Numbered from the stretch's first letter, positions 18,380-29,097 are shown. The stretch is 64,000 bases of DNA from Streptomyces sp. NBC_01237 (GCF_035917275.1 NZ_CP108508.1:3906001-3970000), one strand, 5' to 3'. The notes: a model not told the origin generated them from the sequence alone. Made by a program: numbers and translations.

Positions 18380-18849
18380 ACGACGACCGCGCACAGGCCG
18401 CCGAGGACATCGCGGAGGTCGAACAGGCCAATACGGCCTTCTACGAGGCGATGGAACGCGGCGACTTCGAGGAGCTCTCCGGCCTCTGGCTGCCGGGCGA
18501 GGACCTCACCGTCTCCTGCGTGCACCCGGGCTGGCCGGTCCTCACCGGCCGCGGCGAGGTGCTGCGCAGCTACGCGCTGATCATGGCGAACACCGAGTAC
18601 ATCCAGTTCTTCCTGACCGATGTCTCGGTCGCCATGACCGGTGACACGGCACTGGTCACCTGTACCGAGAACATCCTCAGCGGCGGCCCGGCCGAGGACG
18701 GCAACGCCCTGGGCCCGCTCGTGGGCCAGCTCGTCGTCGCCACCAACGTGTTCCGGCGTACCCCCGACGGATGGAAGCTCTGGTCGCACCACGGCTCCCC
18801 CGTGCTCACCGAAACCGATGAGGAAGACGACGAGGAAACACCCTCCTGA
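18376..18849 (+). CDS. NTF2/SnoaL-like protein embedded in the folate operon
   Basis: A 157-residue protein with the cone-shaped SnoaL-like fold, recognised by the start AEVEQANTAFYEAMERGDFEELSGLW, the central HPGWPVLTGRGEVLRSY and the terminal WKLWSHHGSPV strand. The C-terminus is a run of acidic residues. It starts with GTG overlapping the folP stop, so it is translated with folP. Such a gene is conserved beside folP in Streptomyces as I recall, but no folate step is assigned to the family; a pterin-binding or chaperone role is possible. Followed by a 191-base gap before folB. Confidence 0.85.
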   Translation: MNDDRAQAAEDIAEVEQANTAFYEAMERGDFEELSGLWLPGEDLTVSCVHPGWPVLTGRGEVLRSYALIMANTEYIQFFLTDVSVAMTGDTALVTCTENILSGGPAEDGNALGPLVGQLVVATNVFRRTPDGWKLWSHHGSPVLTETDEEDDEETPS

Positions 18850-19040
18850 GCGGGTACCCGTCCACGAGGGGTTGGGCCCCGGAACCACGGGGTAGGGGCG
18901 GCTACCAGCCCCGTGAGGTCCCGTCCATAGCCCCCACGGGCGAGCACTGTCGGTGCTCGCAGGTAGATTCGAAGCAAGTCGTCCCGCCGCCCGCACGCGG
19001 CAGGGTGCCTTGCCGACCAACGACAGCAGGAGTGATTCGC

Positions 19041-19400
19041 GTGGATCGTGTCGCGCTGCGCGGCCTCAAGGCCCGTGGGCACCATGGCGTCTTCCCCCGG
19101 GAACGGGAAGAGGGCCAGACCTTCATCGTGGATCTGGTGCTCGGCCTCGACACCCGCCCCGCGGCGGCCGCCGACGACCTGGCGCGCACCGTGCACTACG
19201 GCGTGGTCGCGGAGGAGGTCGTCGACGTCGTCACGGGCGAACCGGTCGATCTGATCGAGACACTGGCCGAGCGCATCGCCCAGCAGTGCCTGAAGCACGA
19301 AGGCGTCCAGGAGGTCGAGGTCGTCGTGCACAAGCCGGACGCCCCGATCACCGTCCCCTTCGACGACGTGACCATCACCATCACCCGGAGCCGAGCATGA
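19041..19400 (+). CDS. folB: Dihydroneopterin aldolase
   Basis: A 119-residue enzyme that removes glycolaldehyde from dihydroneopterin. It shows the family start VDRVALRGLKARGHHGVFPRE with the conserved Gly-His pair, the catalytic glutamate in REREEGQ, VHYGVVAEEV and LIETLAERIA with the active-site Leu-Ile-Glu-Thr. The GTG at 19041 is preceded by CAGGAG at suitable spacing; an upstream in-frame ATG would add residues not seen in the family. The stop overlaps the folK ATG. Confidence 0.95.
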   Translation: MDRVALRGLKARGHHGVFPREREEGQTFIVDLVLGLDTRPAAAADDLARTVHYGVVAEEVVDVVTGEPVDLIETLAERIAQQCLKHEGVQEVEVVVHKPDAPITVPFDDVTITITRSRA

Positions 19401-20008
19401 CCGCATTTTCCACCGAGGGGCAGAGCGACCCGACCGTACAGCCGGTGCCCGCCGCCGTGGTCGAGCAGGTGGACGCCGCGGACATCACCCTCTCCAACCC
19501 CAAGCGCGCCGTGCTCTCGCTCGGCTCGAACCTGGGCAACCGCCTGGAGACCCTCCAGGGCGCCATCGACGCGCTGGAGGACACCCCCGGCCTGCGGGTC
19601 AAAGCGGTCTCCCCGGTCTACGAGACGGAGCCCTGGGGCGTCGAGGCCGGCTCCCAGCCCTCGTACTTCAACGCGGTGATCGTCGTGAAGACGACCCTGC
19701 CCCCGTCCTCCCTGCTGGAGCGCGGCCAGGCCATCGAGGAGGCGTTCGACCGGGTCCGCGACGAGCGCTGGGCCCCGCGCACCATCGACGTCGACATCGT
19801 GGCGTACGCCGATGTGGTCTCCGACGACCCGCTGCTCACCCTCCCCCACCCCCGCGCCCACGAGCGGGCCTTCGTGCTCGCCCCGTGGCACGACGTGGAC
19901 CCCGAGGCCCAGCTGCCGGGCGCCGGCGCGGTCGCCGACCTGCTGGCCGGTGTCGGACGCGACGGCGTACTGCCCCGGGCCGATCTGGAACTCCGGCTGC
20001 CCGAGTAG
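19397..20008 (+). CDS. folK: 2-amino-4-hydroxy-6-hydroxymethyldihydropteridine pyrophosphokinase
   Basis: This 203-residue kinase activates the pterin for FolP. It has LSLGSNLGNR (41-50), SPVYETEPWG (67-76), FNAVIVV and the signature RWAPRTIDVDIVAYAD with the magnesium aspartates. An N-terminal extension of about 37 residues before the fold is longer than in E. coli HppK. It overlaps folB by four bases (ATGA), so the pair is translationally coupled. DUF3180 follows after 72 bases. Confidence 0.95.
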   Translation: MTAFSTEGQSDPTVQPVPAAVVEQVDAADITLSNPKRAVLSLGSNLGNRLETLQGAIDALEDTPGLRVKAVSPVYETEPWGVEAGSQPSYFNAVIVVKTTLPPSSLLERGQAIEEAFDRVRDERWAPRTIDVDIVAYADVVSDDPLLTLPHPRAHERAFVLAPWHDVDPEAQLPGAGAVADLLAGVGRDGVLPRADLELRLPE

Positions 20009-20080
20009 TCGTTAGGCTCGAAGGACACCGGGCCGGCACGGGCGGCCCGGCCATCAGGACGGAGAAGGGCGGCTCACGCG

Positions 20081-20566
20081 GTGAAGGAACTACGGCTCGG
20101 GGTACTGGCGGGCCTCTTCGCCGCCGCCGGAGTGCTCTCCTGGGGCGCGGCCAGGCTCTGGGACTCCCTGGACAGCCTGCCGAGCGTCCCGCTGGCCGCC
20201 CCCATCGTGCTCGCGGTGATCGCGGTCGTCCTGCTCGCCACCGCGCTCTCCATCCGTGCCCGGCTGCGCGCCCAGCGGGAGCGCCGTCCGGGGGCGAAGG
20301 GCGTCGAGCCGCTGATGGCGGCCCGCTCGGTCGTCTTCGGTCAGGCGAGCGCCCTCGTGGCCGCCCTGGTCGCGGGGATGTACGGCGGCACGGGCGTCTT
20401 CCTGCTCGGCTTCCTCGACATCCCGCCCCGCCGCGACCAGGCCATCTACGCGGGCCTCTCGGTCGTGGCCGGGATCGCGGTCATAGCGGCCGCCCTGTTC
20501 CTGGAGCGCGTCTGCAAGCTCCCGGAGGACCACGACGACGACAACAAGAGCGCGGCAGCCGCGTAG
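20081..20566 (+). CDS. DUF3180 membrane protein
   Basis: A 161-residue protein with four hydrophobic segments (about 5-22, 37-55, 82-110 and 122-142) and a short basic loop RARLRAQRERRPGAKG between helices two and three, ending in an acidic tail. It is found directly after folK in many actinobacteria. No activity is assigned; a role in pterin or folate transport, or mere conservation of position, are both possible. The start is GTG at 20081; the preceding GGAGAAGG is slightly distant. It converges on folE with 79 bases between stops. Confidence 0.85.
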   Translation: MKELRLGVLAGLFAAAGVLSWGAARLWDSLDSLPSVPLAAPIVLAVIAVVLLATALSIRARLRAQRERRPGAKGVEPLMAARSVVFGQASALVAALVAGMYGGTGVFLLGFLDIPPRRDQAIYAGLSVVAGIAVIAAALFLERVCKLPEDHDDDNKSAAAA

Positions 20567-20645
20567 GCGGTCCGCCGCGCTCCTCCGTGGCTCCCCGGCG
20601 CCGTGACCATCCGTCCCGGCGCCGGTATCCGCGTCCGCCCCGGCG

Positions 20646-21251
20646 TCAGCGCGCCATGATGAGGCTCATCGCCTCCGCGCGCGTCGCGGGGGCACGGAGC
20701 TGGCCGCGTACCGCCGAGGTGATCGTCTTCGCACCGGGCTTGCGGATGCCCCGCATCGACATGCACATGTGCTCGCACTCGATGACGACGATGACGCCGC
20801 GCGGCTCCAGTATCTGCATCAGCGAGTCGGCGACCTGTGTGGTGAGCCGCTCCTGGACCTGCGGGCGGCGGGCGTAGACGTCGACCAGCCGGGCCAGCTT
20901 CGACAGACCGGTGATCTTTCCGGTGGCCGCGGGAATGTAGCCGACGTGCGCGACGCCCCGGAACGGCACCAGGTGGTGCTCACAGGTGCTGAACACCTCG
21001 ATGTCCTTGACGAGCACCATCTCGTCGTGACCCAGGTCGAACGTGGTCGTCAGGACGTCCTCGGGCTCCTGGTACAGGCCCGCGAATATCTCCTTGTACG
21101 CCCGTGCCACGCGCCCCGGCGTCTCCCGCAGGCCCTCACGGTCCGGGTTCTCGCCTACCGCGATGAGAAGTTCGCGTACCGCCGCCTCGGCCCGCTTCTC
21201 GTCGAACTCGCCGATCGGACCCTCGCCGTCCAACGTCACCGGGTCGGTCAT
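20646..21251 (-). CDS. folE: GTP cyclohydrolase I
   Basis: A 201-residue enzyme opening GTP to dihydroneopterin triphosphate, the first step of folate synthesis. The zinc ligands lie in [11 protein letters not shown] and [13 protein letters not shown], and the allosteric/active-site segment [20 protein letters not shown] is intact. It is on the opposite strand from folP-folB-folK and converges on that cluster. It lies downstream of ftsH on the same strand but behind a strong hairpin, so read-through would be limited and a promoter inside 21252-21320 is likely. Confidence 0.97.
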   Translation of the reverse strand: MTDPVTLDGEGPIGEFDEKRAEAAVRELLIAVGENPDREGLRETPGRVARAYKEIFAGLYQEPEDVLTTTFDLGHDEMVLVKDIEVFSTCEHHLVPFRGVAHVGYIPAATGKITGLSKLARLVDVYARRPQVQERLTTQVADSLMQILEPRGVIVVIECEHMCMSMRGIRKPGAKTITSAVRGQLRAPATRAEAMSLIMAR

Positions 21252-21318
21252 CTGTGCCTCGTTCCTCTGTGCTGTCACAAGCGCGGGCTGCGCGCAGAGC
21301 TCGCAGGCATACGGAAAA

Positions 21319-21355
21319 GCCGCGCCCCCACAGGCTAAAACCTGGGGGGCGCGGC
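21319..21355 (-). terminator. Terminator after ftsH
   Basis: A 15-16 bp stem with one bulge (GCCGCGCCCCCACAGG against CCTGGGGGGCGCGGC) and a 6-base loop. On the minus strand the stem is followed by TTTT, making it one of the few classic intrinsic terminators in this window. It lies 59 bases past the ftsH stop and before folE. Confidence 0.8.
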
Positions 21356-21414
21356 ATCCATTCCGGGCCCGGTAGGACTCCCGTGACAGGGGCCACACCG
21401 AGGTCGGTACGGGG

Positions 21415-23472
21415 CTAGCTCTCCGGACGCTCTTCCGGTGTCGCCTCGGTGGACGGGGCGTCATCCTTCGTCAGGTCCGTCGGGGCGATCTCCGCCGGAG
21501 TGGCCGAACCATTGGCGGTGGAGGCGCCATTGGTGAGGGCCAGCTCCTTCGGCGAGAGCACCGGCGGCCGCGTCGACGGGGTGCGCCGGGCGGAACCGGT
21601 CCACGCCGGGCGGGCCGGGCGCTTCACGATCGGGGCGAAGATCTCGGCGATCTGCTCCTTGCCGAGCGTCTCCTTCTCAAGGAGTTCGAGCACGAGGGCG
21701 TCGAGGATGTCGCGATTCTCGACGAGGATCTCCCACGCGTCGTTGTGCGCGGTCTCGATGAGCTTCTTGACCTCTTCGTCGACGAGCGCCGCGACCTCTT
21801 CCGAGTAGTCGCGCTGGTGACCCAGCTCCCGGCCCACGAAGGGCTCGGTGTTGTCGCCGCCGAACTTGATCGCGCCGAGCCGCTCCGTCATGCCGTACTG
21901 CGTGACCATCGCGCGGGCCGTGGCACTGGCCTTCTCGATGTCGTTCGCCGCACCGGTGGTCGGGTCGTGGAAGACCAGCTCCTCGGCCGCGCGCCCGCCC
22001 AGCATGTAAGCGAGCTGGTCGAGCATCTCGTTGCGCGTCGTGGAGTACTTGTCCTCCTCCGGGAGCACCATCGTGTAACCGAGGGCGCGGCCGCGGGAGA
22101 GGATCGTGATCTTGTGGACCGGGTCCGACTGGGGAGAAGCCGCCGCGACCAGGGCGTGGCCGCCCTCGTGGTACGCGGTGATCTTCTTTTCCCGCTCGGA
22201 CATGATCCGGGTCCGCTTCTGCGGGCCCGCCACGACGCGGTCGATGGCCTCGTCGAGCATGCTGTTGTCGATCAGCGTCTTGTTGCTGCGCGCCGTGAGG
22301 AGCGCGGCCTCGTTCAGCACGTTCGACAGGTCGGCACCGGTGAAGCCGGGCGTACGGCGGGCGACGGCGCCGAGATCGACGTCCTTCGCTACCGGCTTGC
22401 CCTTCTGGTGCACCTTGAGGATTTCGAGACGGCCCAGCATGTCCGGACGGTCGACCGCGATCTGCCGGTCGAATCGTCCCGGACGCAGCAGCGCCGGGTC
22501 GAGGATGTCCGGCCGGTTCGTGGCGGCGATCAGAATCACGCCGCCCTTCACATCGAAGCCGTCCATCTCGACGAGCAGCTGGTTGAGGGTCTGCTCGCGC
22601 TCGTCGTGACCGCCGCCCATGCCCGCACCGCGGTGCCGGCCGACGGCGTCGATCTCGTCGACGAAGACGATCGCCGGGGCGTTCGCCTTGGCCTGCTCGA
22701 AGAGGTCACGCACTCGGGAGGCACCGACACCGACGAACATCTCGACGAAGTCGGAACCGGAGATCGAGTAGAACGGCACACCCGCCTCGCCCGCGACGGC
22801 GCGAGCGAGCAGCGTCTTGCCCGTACCGGGCGGCCCGTACAGCAGGACACCCTTGGGGATCTTGGCGCCGACGGCCTGGAACTTCGCCGGCTCCTGGAGG
22901 AACTCCTTGATCTCGTGGAGCTCCTCGACAGCCTCGTCGGACCCCGCCACATCGGCGAACGTCGTCTTCGGGGTGTCCTTGGTGATCAGCTTGGCCTTGG
23001 ACTTGCCGAACTGCATGACCTTGGATCCGCCGCCCTGCATCTGATTCATCAGAAACAGGAAGACGACCACGATCAGGACGAAGGGCAGCAGCGAGAGGAG
23101 GATCGAGACGAACGGGGACTGCTTCGACGGCGAGACGGTGTAACCCTTCTCGATGTCACCGCTCTCGAACTTCTTCTGCAGCGTGTCGGCAAGCTCGACG
23201 CCCTGGTTGCCGATGTAGCTCGCCTGGAACTTGCTGCCGGACTCGCCGTCGAGCTTCTGGCCGCCCTTCAGCTCAATCTTGAGAATCTGTTCGTCACCGG
23301 TGGTCAGCTTGGCCTGCTCCACCTGGTCCTTGCTGATCGCCTGGATCACCTTGCCGGTGTCCACCGTCTTATAGCCGCCAGACGAGCCGACGACCTGCAT
23401 CAACACGACCACGGCGAGGACGGCCAGCACGATCCACATGACCGGCCCACGGAAGTATCGCTTCACGTCCAT
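21415..23472 (-). CDS. ftsH: ATP-dependent zinc metalloprotease FtsH
   Basis: A 685-residue membrane AAA protease that degrades membrane and short-lived cytosolic proteins. It has TM1 at 12-28, an extracytoplasmic domain, TM2 at 121-141, Walker A GPPGTGKT at 213-220, Walker [12 protein letters not shown], the second region of homology [16 protein letters not shown] and the zinc site HEGGH at 435-439 (HEAGH in most homologues; the Ala-to-Gly change spares both ligands). The C-terminal 60 residues are a disordered Thr/Pro/Ala tail. The start ATG follows GGAT-rich sequence; hpt lies upstream on the same strand. Confidence 0.97.
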   Translation of the reverse strand: MDVKRYFRGPVMWIVLAVLAVVVLMQVVGSSGGYKTVDTGKVIQAISKDQVEQAKLTTGDEQILKIELKGGQKLDGESGSKFQASYIGNQGVELADTLQKKFESGDIEKGYTVSPSKQSPFVSILLSLLPFVLIVVVFLFLMNQMQGGGSKVMQFGKSKAKLITKDTPKTTFADVAGSDEAVEELHEIKEFLQEPAKFQAVGAKIPKGVLLYGPPGTGKTLLARAVAGEAGVPFYSISGSDFVEMFVGVGASRVRDLFEQAKANAPAIVFVDEIDAVGRHRGAGMGGGHDEREQTLNQLLVEMDGFDVKGGVILIAATNRPDILDPALLRPGRFDRQIAVDRPDMLGRLEILKVHQKGKPVAKDVDLGAVARRTPGFTGADLSNVLNEAALLTARSNKTLIDNSMLDEAIDRVVAGPQKRTRIMSEREKKITAYHEGGHALVAAASPQSDPVHKITILSRGRALGYTMVLPEEDKYSTTRNEMLDQLAYMLGGRAAEELVFHDPTTGAANDIEKASATARAMVTQYGMTERLGAIKFGGDNTEPFVGRELGHQRDYSEEVAALVDEEVKKLIETAHNDAWEILVENRDILDALVLELLEKETLGKEQIAEIFAPIVKRPARPAWTGSARRTPSTRPPVLSPKELALTNGASTANGSATPAEIAPTDLTKDDAPSTEATPEERPES

Positions 23473-23683
23473 CCATACGGAGCGAAGACGCCCCGTCCCT
23501 CCTGCCCGTAGGTAAATGCTGCTGTGAGATAAAGACTGTTCTTCGGACGGTACCCCAGCATTGTCACCTGCGACCGCCGGGGACGTCTGACAAACCCGCT
23601 TTCGAAGCCTTCAACGGCGGGAAATCAGTGAGGGTTCCCCAGAGTTCGGGCGGGTTCGGGCCCGTTCGGGCCCCTGCGGGCTG

Positions 23684-24238
23684 TCAGCCGCCGTAGACGT
23701 GCGGAGCGAGCGTGCCGACGAACGGAAGGTTGCGGTACTTCTCCGCGTAGTCCAGTCCGTAGCCGACGACGAACTCGTTGGGGATGTCGAAACCGATCCA
23801 CTTCACATCGATCGCGACCTTCGCGGCATCCGGCTTGCGCAGCAGGGTGCAGACCTCAAGGGTGGCCGGCTCCCGCGAGCCCAGGTTGGACAGCAGCCAG
23901 GACAGCGTCAGACCGGAGTCGATGATGTCCTCGACGATCAGGACGTGCTTGCCCTTGATGTCGGTGTCCAGGTCCTTGAGGATCCGGACGACGCCGGAGG
24001 ACTGGGTGCCCGCGCCGTACGAGGAGACGGCCATCCAGTCCATCGTGACGGGGGTGGACAGCGCGCGCGCCAGGTCCGCCATCACCATCACCGCGCCCTT
24101 GAGCACGCCGACGATGAGCAGGTCCTTGCCCGCGTACTCCGCGTCGATCTTCGCGGCCAGCTCGACGAGCTTCGCGTCGATCTCTTCCTTGGTGAGGAGC
24201 ACCGACTGAAGGTCGGTGCCCATGTCCTTCTCGTTCAC
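23684..24238 (-). CDS. hpt: Hypoxanthine phosphoribosyltransferase
   Basis: This 184-residue salvage enzyme converts hypoxanthine and guanine to IMP and GMP with PRPP. The PRPP loop is [13 protein letters not shown] (acidic pair EDIIDSG), and [30 protein letters not shown] is the usual C-terminal signature. I start at GTG 24238; the ATG 15 bases in (residue 6) is an alternative with a GAGAAGG close by. It lies between tilS and ftsH on one strand, the conserved tilS-hpt-ftsH order of Gram-positive bacteria, although 211 bases separate it from ftsH. Confidence 0.96.
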   Translation of the reverse strand: MNEKDMGTDLQSVLLTKEEIDAKLVELAAKIDAEYAGKDLLIVGVLKGAVMVMADLARALSTPVTMDWMAVSSYGAGTQSSGVVRILKDLDTDIKGKHVLIVEDIIDSGLTLSWLLSNLGSREPATLEVCTLLRKPDAAKVAIDVKWIGFDIPNEFVVGYGLDYAEKYRNLPFVGTLAPHVYGG

Positions 24239-24322
24239 CCGCGTCTCTTTCTTTGCCTGCCGGACCCGGGGCGCACCCCGGACCGGCCCGGCTGTTTCGC
24301 CTGCACTTCAGCCGCTTGCGCT

Positions 24323-25432
24323 TCAGCTCTGCCGAATCACCAGTCTGCCACCCTGCCGCCGGGCTTCGACGCGGCCGGGCAGGTTGATGGCCCGCTGGCC
24401 GCGCCAGCCGGTGATCAGGCGGTCGACTTCCTCGATGTGCCGGGCGAACAGCGAACCGGCCGGAGCCCCGGCGTCGAGCACGGCCCGGCGCAGCACCCGG
24501 CGGCGTACGGCGGGCGGCAGGACGTAGAGCTTGGCGCACTCCAGCCGGCCGTCGTCGTCGCGTACGGAGGTCTCGGCCTCGGCGGCCCAGGTGTCGAGGG
24601 CGTCGGCGTCGTCGCGGGAGAGCTGGGCCGTACGGGCGAGGGCTTCGACGACACCCTTGCCGAGCGCCTTCTCCAGGGCGGGCAGGCCCTCGTGGCGCAG
24701 CCGGGAGCGGGTGTAGGCGGGGTCGATGTTGTGCGGGTCGTCCCAGACGGGGAGGGACTGGACCAGGCACGCCTTGCGGGCGGTCTGCCGGTCGAGCTGG
24801 AGGAAGGGGCGGCGGTAGCGGCCGGCCGGTCCGGAAGCGGCGGCCATCCCGGAGAGCGAGCGGATGCCGGAGCCGCGGGCGAGGCCGAGCAGAACCGTCT
24901 CCGCCTGGTCGTCGCGGGTGTGGCCGAGGAGGACGGCGGCCGCGCCGTGGCGCTCGGCGGCGGCGTCCAGGGCTGCGTAGCGGGCGTCGCGGGCGGCGGC
25001 CTCGGGGCCGCCCTCACGGCCGACGTCCACGGCGACGGACTCGACCGGGTCGAGGTCCATGGCGGCGAGCCGGGCGACGACCTCGGCGGCACGCAGGTCG
25101 GAGCCTGCCTGGAGGTTGTGGTCGACGGTGATCCCGCCGGCCCGGACGGAGAGCTTGCGGGACTCGAAGGCGAGGGCGGAGGCCAGCGCCATGGAGTCGG
25201 CGCCGCCGGAGCAGGCGACGAGCACGAGGGGGGTGTCGGGCCGTTCGGGGAGTGCGGCGCGGCCGCTGCCCGCACCGGCTTCGGCGAACCGGGCGCGTTC
25301 GGCGAGCGGGGAGCGCCGCGCCTGTTCCGGGTGCCGGTCGTGGTCGGAGTGCCGGTTGTAGTCGGTGAGTACGTCGTGGAGTACGCGGCGGACCGCCAGG
25401 CGTATCGCCGCGACCGCAGGATGGGGACCCAT
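24323..25432 (-). CDS. tilS: tRNA(Ile)-lysidine synthase
   Basis: A 369-residue ATP-PP-loop enzyme that converts the wobble cytidine of the CAU-anticodon tRNA(Ile) to lysidine. The PP-loop is [13 protein letters not shown] near residues 72-84, followed by [10 protein letters not shown] and [14 protein letters not shown]. The N-terminal extension of about 65 basic residues before the loop is longer than usual. A TilS substrate-binding domain occupies the C-terminal third. It is followed by hpt after 84 bases, presumably in the same transcript. Essential in most bacteria. Confidence 0.95.
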   Translation of the reverse strand: MGPHPAVAAIRLAVRRVLHDVLTDYNRHSDHDRHPEQARRSPLAERARFAEAGAGSGRAALPERPDTPLVLVACSGGADSMALASALAFESRKLSVRAGGITVDHNLQAGSDLRAAEVVARLAAMDLDPVESVAVDVGREGGPEAAARDARYAALDAAAERHGAAAVLLGHTRDDQAETVLLGLARGSGIRSLSGMAAASGPAGRYRRPFLQLDRQTARKACLVQSLPVWDDPHNIDPAYTRSRLRHEGLPALEKALGKGVVEALARTAQLSRDDADALDTWAAEAETSVRDDDGRLECAKLYVLPPAVRRRVLRRAVLDAGAPAGSLFARHIEEVDRLITGWRGQRAINLPGRVEARRQGGRLVIRQS

Positions 25433-25616
25433 GTCCGGTGCCCTTCATGGAGTTGGGGGTGCGTCGAGCGCCGGAACGGGTGCGTTCCGTCACTCAGAGT
25501 GCGTCGATGGTGACAGAGCCAAGCTGTCCATCGAGCATTGCACGCCTTCCCATGCCCCTATGGTCCCTCGGATGGGTGATTGGAGGGCCATTCCGCGGTC
25601 GTCGGGCGGTACGGGA

Positions 25617-26753
25617 TCACGACTCTGCCTTACGGTGCACCCGCGCGACCCAGTCCTCCGGCTTGGCGATCTCCGCCTTGGTCGGCAGGGTGTTCGGTGA
25701 GGTCCAGATCCGGTTGAAGCCGTCCATACCGACCTCGTCGACCACGGACCGGACGAACTTCTCGCCGTCGCGGTACTGCCGCAGCTTGGCGTCGAGGCCC
25801 AGGAGCTTGCGCAGGGCCAGGTCGAGGCGGCCCGCCCCGTTCGCCCTGCGCTGCTGGAACTTCTCGCGGATCTCACCGACGGAGCCGACCACCTCGGGAC
25901 CGACGCCGTCCATCACGAAGTCCGCGTGGCCTTCGAGCAGCGACATCACGGCGGTGAGGCGGCCGAGGGTCTCGCGCTGACCGGGCGTCTGCACGATCTC
26001 GACGAGGCTGCGTCCGCCCTCCTCGCCCTGCTCGCCCTCGGGGCGGCTGCCGCCGGACAGGGTCTGGGCGGCCTCGCGCAGCCGCTCCAGGACGGTCACC
26101 GGGTCGACGTCGGTCTCGTCGAGGAACGACTGGATCTCGCCCCGCAGATGGTCGCGGAGCCAGGGCACACCGGTGAACTGGGTGCGGTGGGTCTCCTCGT
26201 GGAGGGCCACCCAGAGCCTGAAGTCGTGCGGGTCGACGTCCAGTTCCCGCTCGACGTGGACGATGTTGGGGGCGACCAGCAGCAGTCGGCCGCCGCCGGT
26301 GGCGGAGCCGGGCAGCTCACGGGTGGCGGGGGCGAACGTCTCGTACTGGCCGAGGATGCGGGAGGCCAGGAACGACAGCAGCATGCCCAGCTCGACGCCG
26401 GTCACCTTGCCGCCGACCGCACCGAGGACGGCGCCGCCGGGGCCGCCGCCTCGCCGGTCCTGCATCTTCTCCAGGAGGGGGCGGAGCAGCTCGCGGAAGC
26501 CCGCGACGTTGGCCTTGATCCAGCCCGCGCGGTCCACGACCAGGACGGGGGTGTCCTCCGGCCGGCTCCCCTCCGGAATCATCCGGGTGAACCCGCGTAC
26601 GTGTTCCTCCGAGGCCTTGGCATGCCGGCGCAGCTCCGCGACGACGGCGCGGGCCTCCTCGCGGCTGATGTCGGGGCCCGGCCGCACGAGCCGGGTCGCG
26701 GTCGCGACCGCGAGTTTCCAGTCGACCATCTCGGCACCACCGATGCTCGTCAT
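25617..26753 (-). CDS. Zinc-dependent metalloprotease family protein (DUF2342)
   Basis: A 378-residue protein of the actinobacterial DUF2342 family, sometimes labelled coenzyme F420 biosynthesis-associated. The putative zinc site HEETH is in LWVALHEETHRTQFTG, and LLEGHADFVMDGVGPEVV supplies a third ligand candidate, as in thermolysin-like folds. No signal peptide is visible, so it appears cytosolic. It sits between tilS and the carboxypeptidase gene in the same direction, a conserved neighbourhood. Protease activity has not, to my knowledge, been shown for the family. Confidence 0.85.
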   Translation of the reverse strand: MTSIGGAEMVDWKLAVATATRLVRPGPDISREEARAVVAELRRHAKASEEHVRGFTRMIPEGSRPEDTPVLVVDRAGWIKANVAGFRELLRPLLEKMQDRRGGGPGGAVLGAVGGKVTGVELGMLLSFLASRILGQYETFAPATRELPGSATGGGRLLLVAPNIVHVERELDVDPHDFRLWVALHEETHRTQFTGVPWLRDHLRGEIQSFLDETDVDPVTVLERLREAAQTLSGGSRPEGEQGEEGGRSLVEIVQTPGQRETLGRLTAVMSLLEGHADFVMDGVGPEVVGSVGEIREKFQQRRANGAGRLDLALRKLLGLDAKLRQYRDGEKFVRSVVDEVGMDGFNRIWTSPNTLPTKAEIAKPEDWVARVHRKAES

Positions 26754-26802
26754 GCGCCAACCGTACGTGAGGCGGGCGCCCGGTGGCGGGGTGTTGCACC
26801 GC

Positions 26803-28302
26803 TCATCGGGTCTTCCCGGTGAGCGCGGTGGCCAGGGCGTCGAGGGCCGGCTCGGCCTCGGCGGCGGACGGGGTGCCCGACGCCAGGAAGGCGAAGGCGA
26901 GGAGCCGCCCCCGGTGGTCCAGGACCGTTCCGGCGAGGGCGTTGACGCCGGTGAGGGTGCCGGTCTTGGCGCGGATCACACCGGTGCCGCGGTCGGTCGC
27001 GGAGTAGCGGTTGCCGAGTGTGCCGCTGAACCCCGCCACCGGGAGGCCGGTGAGGACGGGGCGGAGTTCGGGGTGGTCAGGGTCGGCGGCGCGGGCCAGC
27101 AGGGCGGCGAGGAGTCCCGCGGTGACCCGGTCTTCGCGGTCGAGGCCGCTGCCGTCGGCGAGGCGGGCACCGGTCACCGGCATCTTCAGTTTCTTGAGCT
27201 GCGCGGTGACGGCGCGCCGGGAGCCCTTGAAGTCGGCCGGTTCGCCCGCCGCGAGGGCGGTCTGCCGGGCGAGCGCCTCGGCGATGTCGTTGTCGCTGTT
27301 GGTCAGGGCCCGTTCGACGAGGGAGGACAGCGGGGCGGAGCGGTGCGTGGCCACCGGCTCGGACGCGGCGGCGGGGCGGCCGGCCCGGGGGGCCCGCTTC
27401 GTCGCGACGCCGTCGTCGTCGAGATACCCGGCGAAGGCGCGGGCGGCGTCCCCGGCCGGGTCGGTGGTGCGCGGGGCCGGACCGCGGTCGGTGCTGTCGA
27501 GGCGTCCCTCGTTGACCATCAGGGCGCTGACGGGGGCGATGTTCTCGTTGGGGCCGATGGGGTGCAGGGCGGGCCCGGAGTAACGGGAGGTGTCGTAGGC
27601 CAGCTTGACGGAGGTGATGCCCTTCGCGCGCAGGGCCCGCACGGTGTCGGCGGCCAGCGCGCGCAGGGCGGCCTTGTCGAGGGTGGGGTCACCGCCGCCG
27701 ACGAGGGTGAGGGTGCGCCCGTCGGGCGACGCCCGGACCGTCGTGGCGATGCGGTGGTCGGGGCCGAGGGCGGAGAGCGCGGCGGCCGCGGTGGCGATCT
27801 TGACGGTGGAGGCCGGGGTCATGGGGGTGGTGGCGCCGTGTCCGTACAGCTGCTTGCCGGTGGCCGTGTCGATCACGACGGCGGTGCTGCGGGTGCCGAG
27901 TGCGGGTGAGTCGAGCAGCGGGGCGAGGGTGTCCGGAAGACCGGACGCGCCCTCGGGGGCCGAACGGGGGACGGTGGAGCCGAGCGCGCCGAGTACGGCG
28001 GGCGCGCTGGGGGCGGGGTCCGCTCCGCCGGGCGCGGTCCGGCCGTGATGTGCGCCACCTGTACGATCCCGGACGGCGGCCCGGTCCCGCTCGGCCTTAC
28101 GCTGACCGGAGTCCCAGGGACCGGCGGCGATGACGGCGCCGGCCGCGACGACCAGGCCGAGCACAGCGGAGCCTGCGACGAGCGGCCAGTTGTCCGACCC
28201 GAGTGTTCTCTTCGGGTCTTTCAGCTTGTCCTTCAGCGTGTCTTTGAGCCTGCCCCATTTGTTCAACGGCTTGATCGAGGGTCTTTCCACCGGCTCGGCC
28301 AC
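26803..28302 (-). CDS. dacB: D-alanyl-D-alanine carboxypeptidase (PBP4 / DacB type, S13)
   Basis: A 499-residue penicillin-binding protein of family S13. It has a cytoplasmic basic segment, one membrane anchor at about 40-63 ([21 protein letters not shown]), a disordered Pro/Ala stretch and then the catalytic domain. The three active-site motifs are intact: SxxK in [11 protein letters not shown], SxN in [12 protein letters not shown] and KTG in [14 protein letters not shown]. It trims peptidoglycan stem peptides or acts as an endopeptidase outside the membrane. The GTG at 28302 has AAAGGGG ahead. It is divergent from ppa; the starts are 86 bases apart. Confidence 0.95.
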   Translation of the reverse strand: MAEPVERPSIKPLNKWGRLKDTLKDKLKDPKRTLGSDNWPLVAGSAVLGLVVAAGAVIAAGPWDSGQRKAERDRAAVRDRTGGAHHGRTAPGGADPAPSAPAVLGALGSTVPRSAPEGASGLPDTLAPLLDSPALGTRSTAVVIDTATGKQLYGHGATTPMTPASTVKIATAAAALSALGPDHRIATTVRASPDGRTLTLVGGGDPTLDKAALRALAADTVRALRAKGITSVKLAYDTSRYSGPALHPIGPNENIAPVSALMVNEGRLDSTDRGPAPRTTDPAGDAARAFAGYLDDDGVATKRAPRAGRPAAASEPVATHRSAPLSSLVERALTNSDNDIAEALARQTALAAGEPADFKGSRRAVTAQLKKLKMPVTGARLADGSGLDREDRVTAGLLAALLARAADPDHPELRPVLTGLPVAGFSGTLGNRYSATDRGTGVIRAKTGTLTGVNALAGTVLDHRGRLLAFAFLASGTPSAAEAEPALDALATALTGKTR

Positions 28303-28388
28303 CGTTGACCAGCCCCTTTCGCGAGCACACTTCTGCGTGGGGGACACTTAATCACCAGTCGTATGTGTTGATCATGGAGGAGCCACCC

Positions 28389-28883
28389 GTGGAGTTCGAC
28401 GTCACCATCGAGATTCCGAAGGGTTCGCGGAACAAGTACGAGGTGGACCACGAGACCGGTCGGATCCGTCTGGACCGTCGGCTCTTCACCTCGACCAGCT
28501 ACCCCGCCGACTACGGATTCGTCGAGAACACCCTGGGCGAGGACGGCGACCCGCTGGACGCGCTGGTCATCCTGGACGAGCCGACCTTCCCCGGCTGCCT
28601 CATCAAGTGCCGCGCCATCGGCATGTTCCGTATGACGGACGAGGCCGGCGGCGACGACAAGCTGCTGTGTGTCCCGGCGTCCGACCCCCGGGTGGAGCAC
28701 CTGCGCGACATCCACCATGTGTCGGAGTTCGACCGCCTGGAGATCCAGCACTTCTTCGAGGTCTACAAGGACCTGGAGCCCGGCAAGTCCGTCGAGGGTG
28801 CCGACTGGGTCGGCCGCGCCGAGGCGGAGGCCGAGATCGAGGCTTCGTACAAGCGTCTTGAGGCCCAGGGCGGCGCGCACTGA
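28389..28883 (+). CDS. ppa: Inorganic pyrophosphatase
   Basis: A 164-residue family I soluble pyrophosphatase that drives biosynthetic reactions by hydrolysing PPi. The start [19 protein letters not shown], the [12 protein letters not shown] segment and the metal-binding signature [11 protein letters not shown] are typical. The GTG at 28389 is preceded by GGAGGAG at six bases, which decides the start over upstream in-frame ATGs. A very strong hairpin follows 42 bases after the stop. Confidence 0.97.
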   Translation: MEFDVTIEIPKGSRNKYEVDHETGRIRLDRRLFTSTSYPADYGFVENTLGEDGDPLDALVILDEPTFPGCLIKCRAIGMFRMTDEAGGDDKLLCVPASDPRVEHLRDIHHVSEFDRLEIQHFFEVYKDLEPGKSVEGADWVGRAEAEAEIEASYKRLEAQGGAH

Positions 28884-28925
28884 CGTAGCTCTTCCGGTTC
28901 CGTTTGTGAGCCGGACGGCCGTACG

Positions 28926-28965
28926 GGAACGGGCGGCACACCCACCTGGGTGTGCCGCCCGTTCC
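28926..28965. terminator. Strong hairpin after ppa
   Basis: A perfect 19-bp inverted repeat (GGAACGGGCGGCACACCCA and its complement) with only two central bases. It is the longest uninterrupted stem in the window and almost certainly ends the ppa transcript. Confidence 0.85.
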
Positions 28966-29097
28966 GTGTGTCGGCAGCGTCCGCCCGCGGTGTGCGCCCG
29001 TTTCGCGCGCGGGCTGTTTCCGGGTGCGCGCCCATGTCCGCGGCCATACTGGGCACACGAGCCGCCGAGGGTGTGCAGAGACGAGGAGCGAGGTCGA

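Noticed and set aside
15365..18394. A 1009-codon minus-strand frame opposite the DUF2156 gene and folP
   Set aside because: Its translation is His/Gly/Arg-rich with no domain, and it lies antisense to two well-supported genes.
21252..21414. Riboswitch before ftsH or folE
   Set aside because: The structure is explained by a simple terminator hairpin with a T-run; no conserved riboswitch core is visible.
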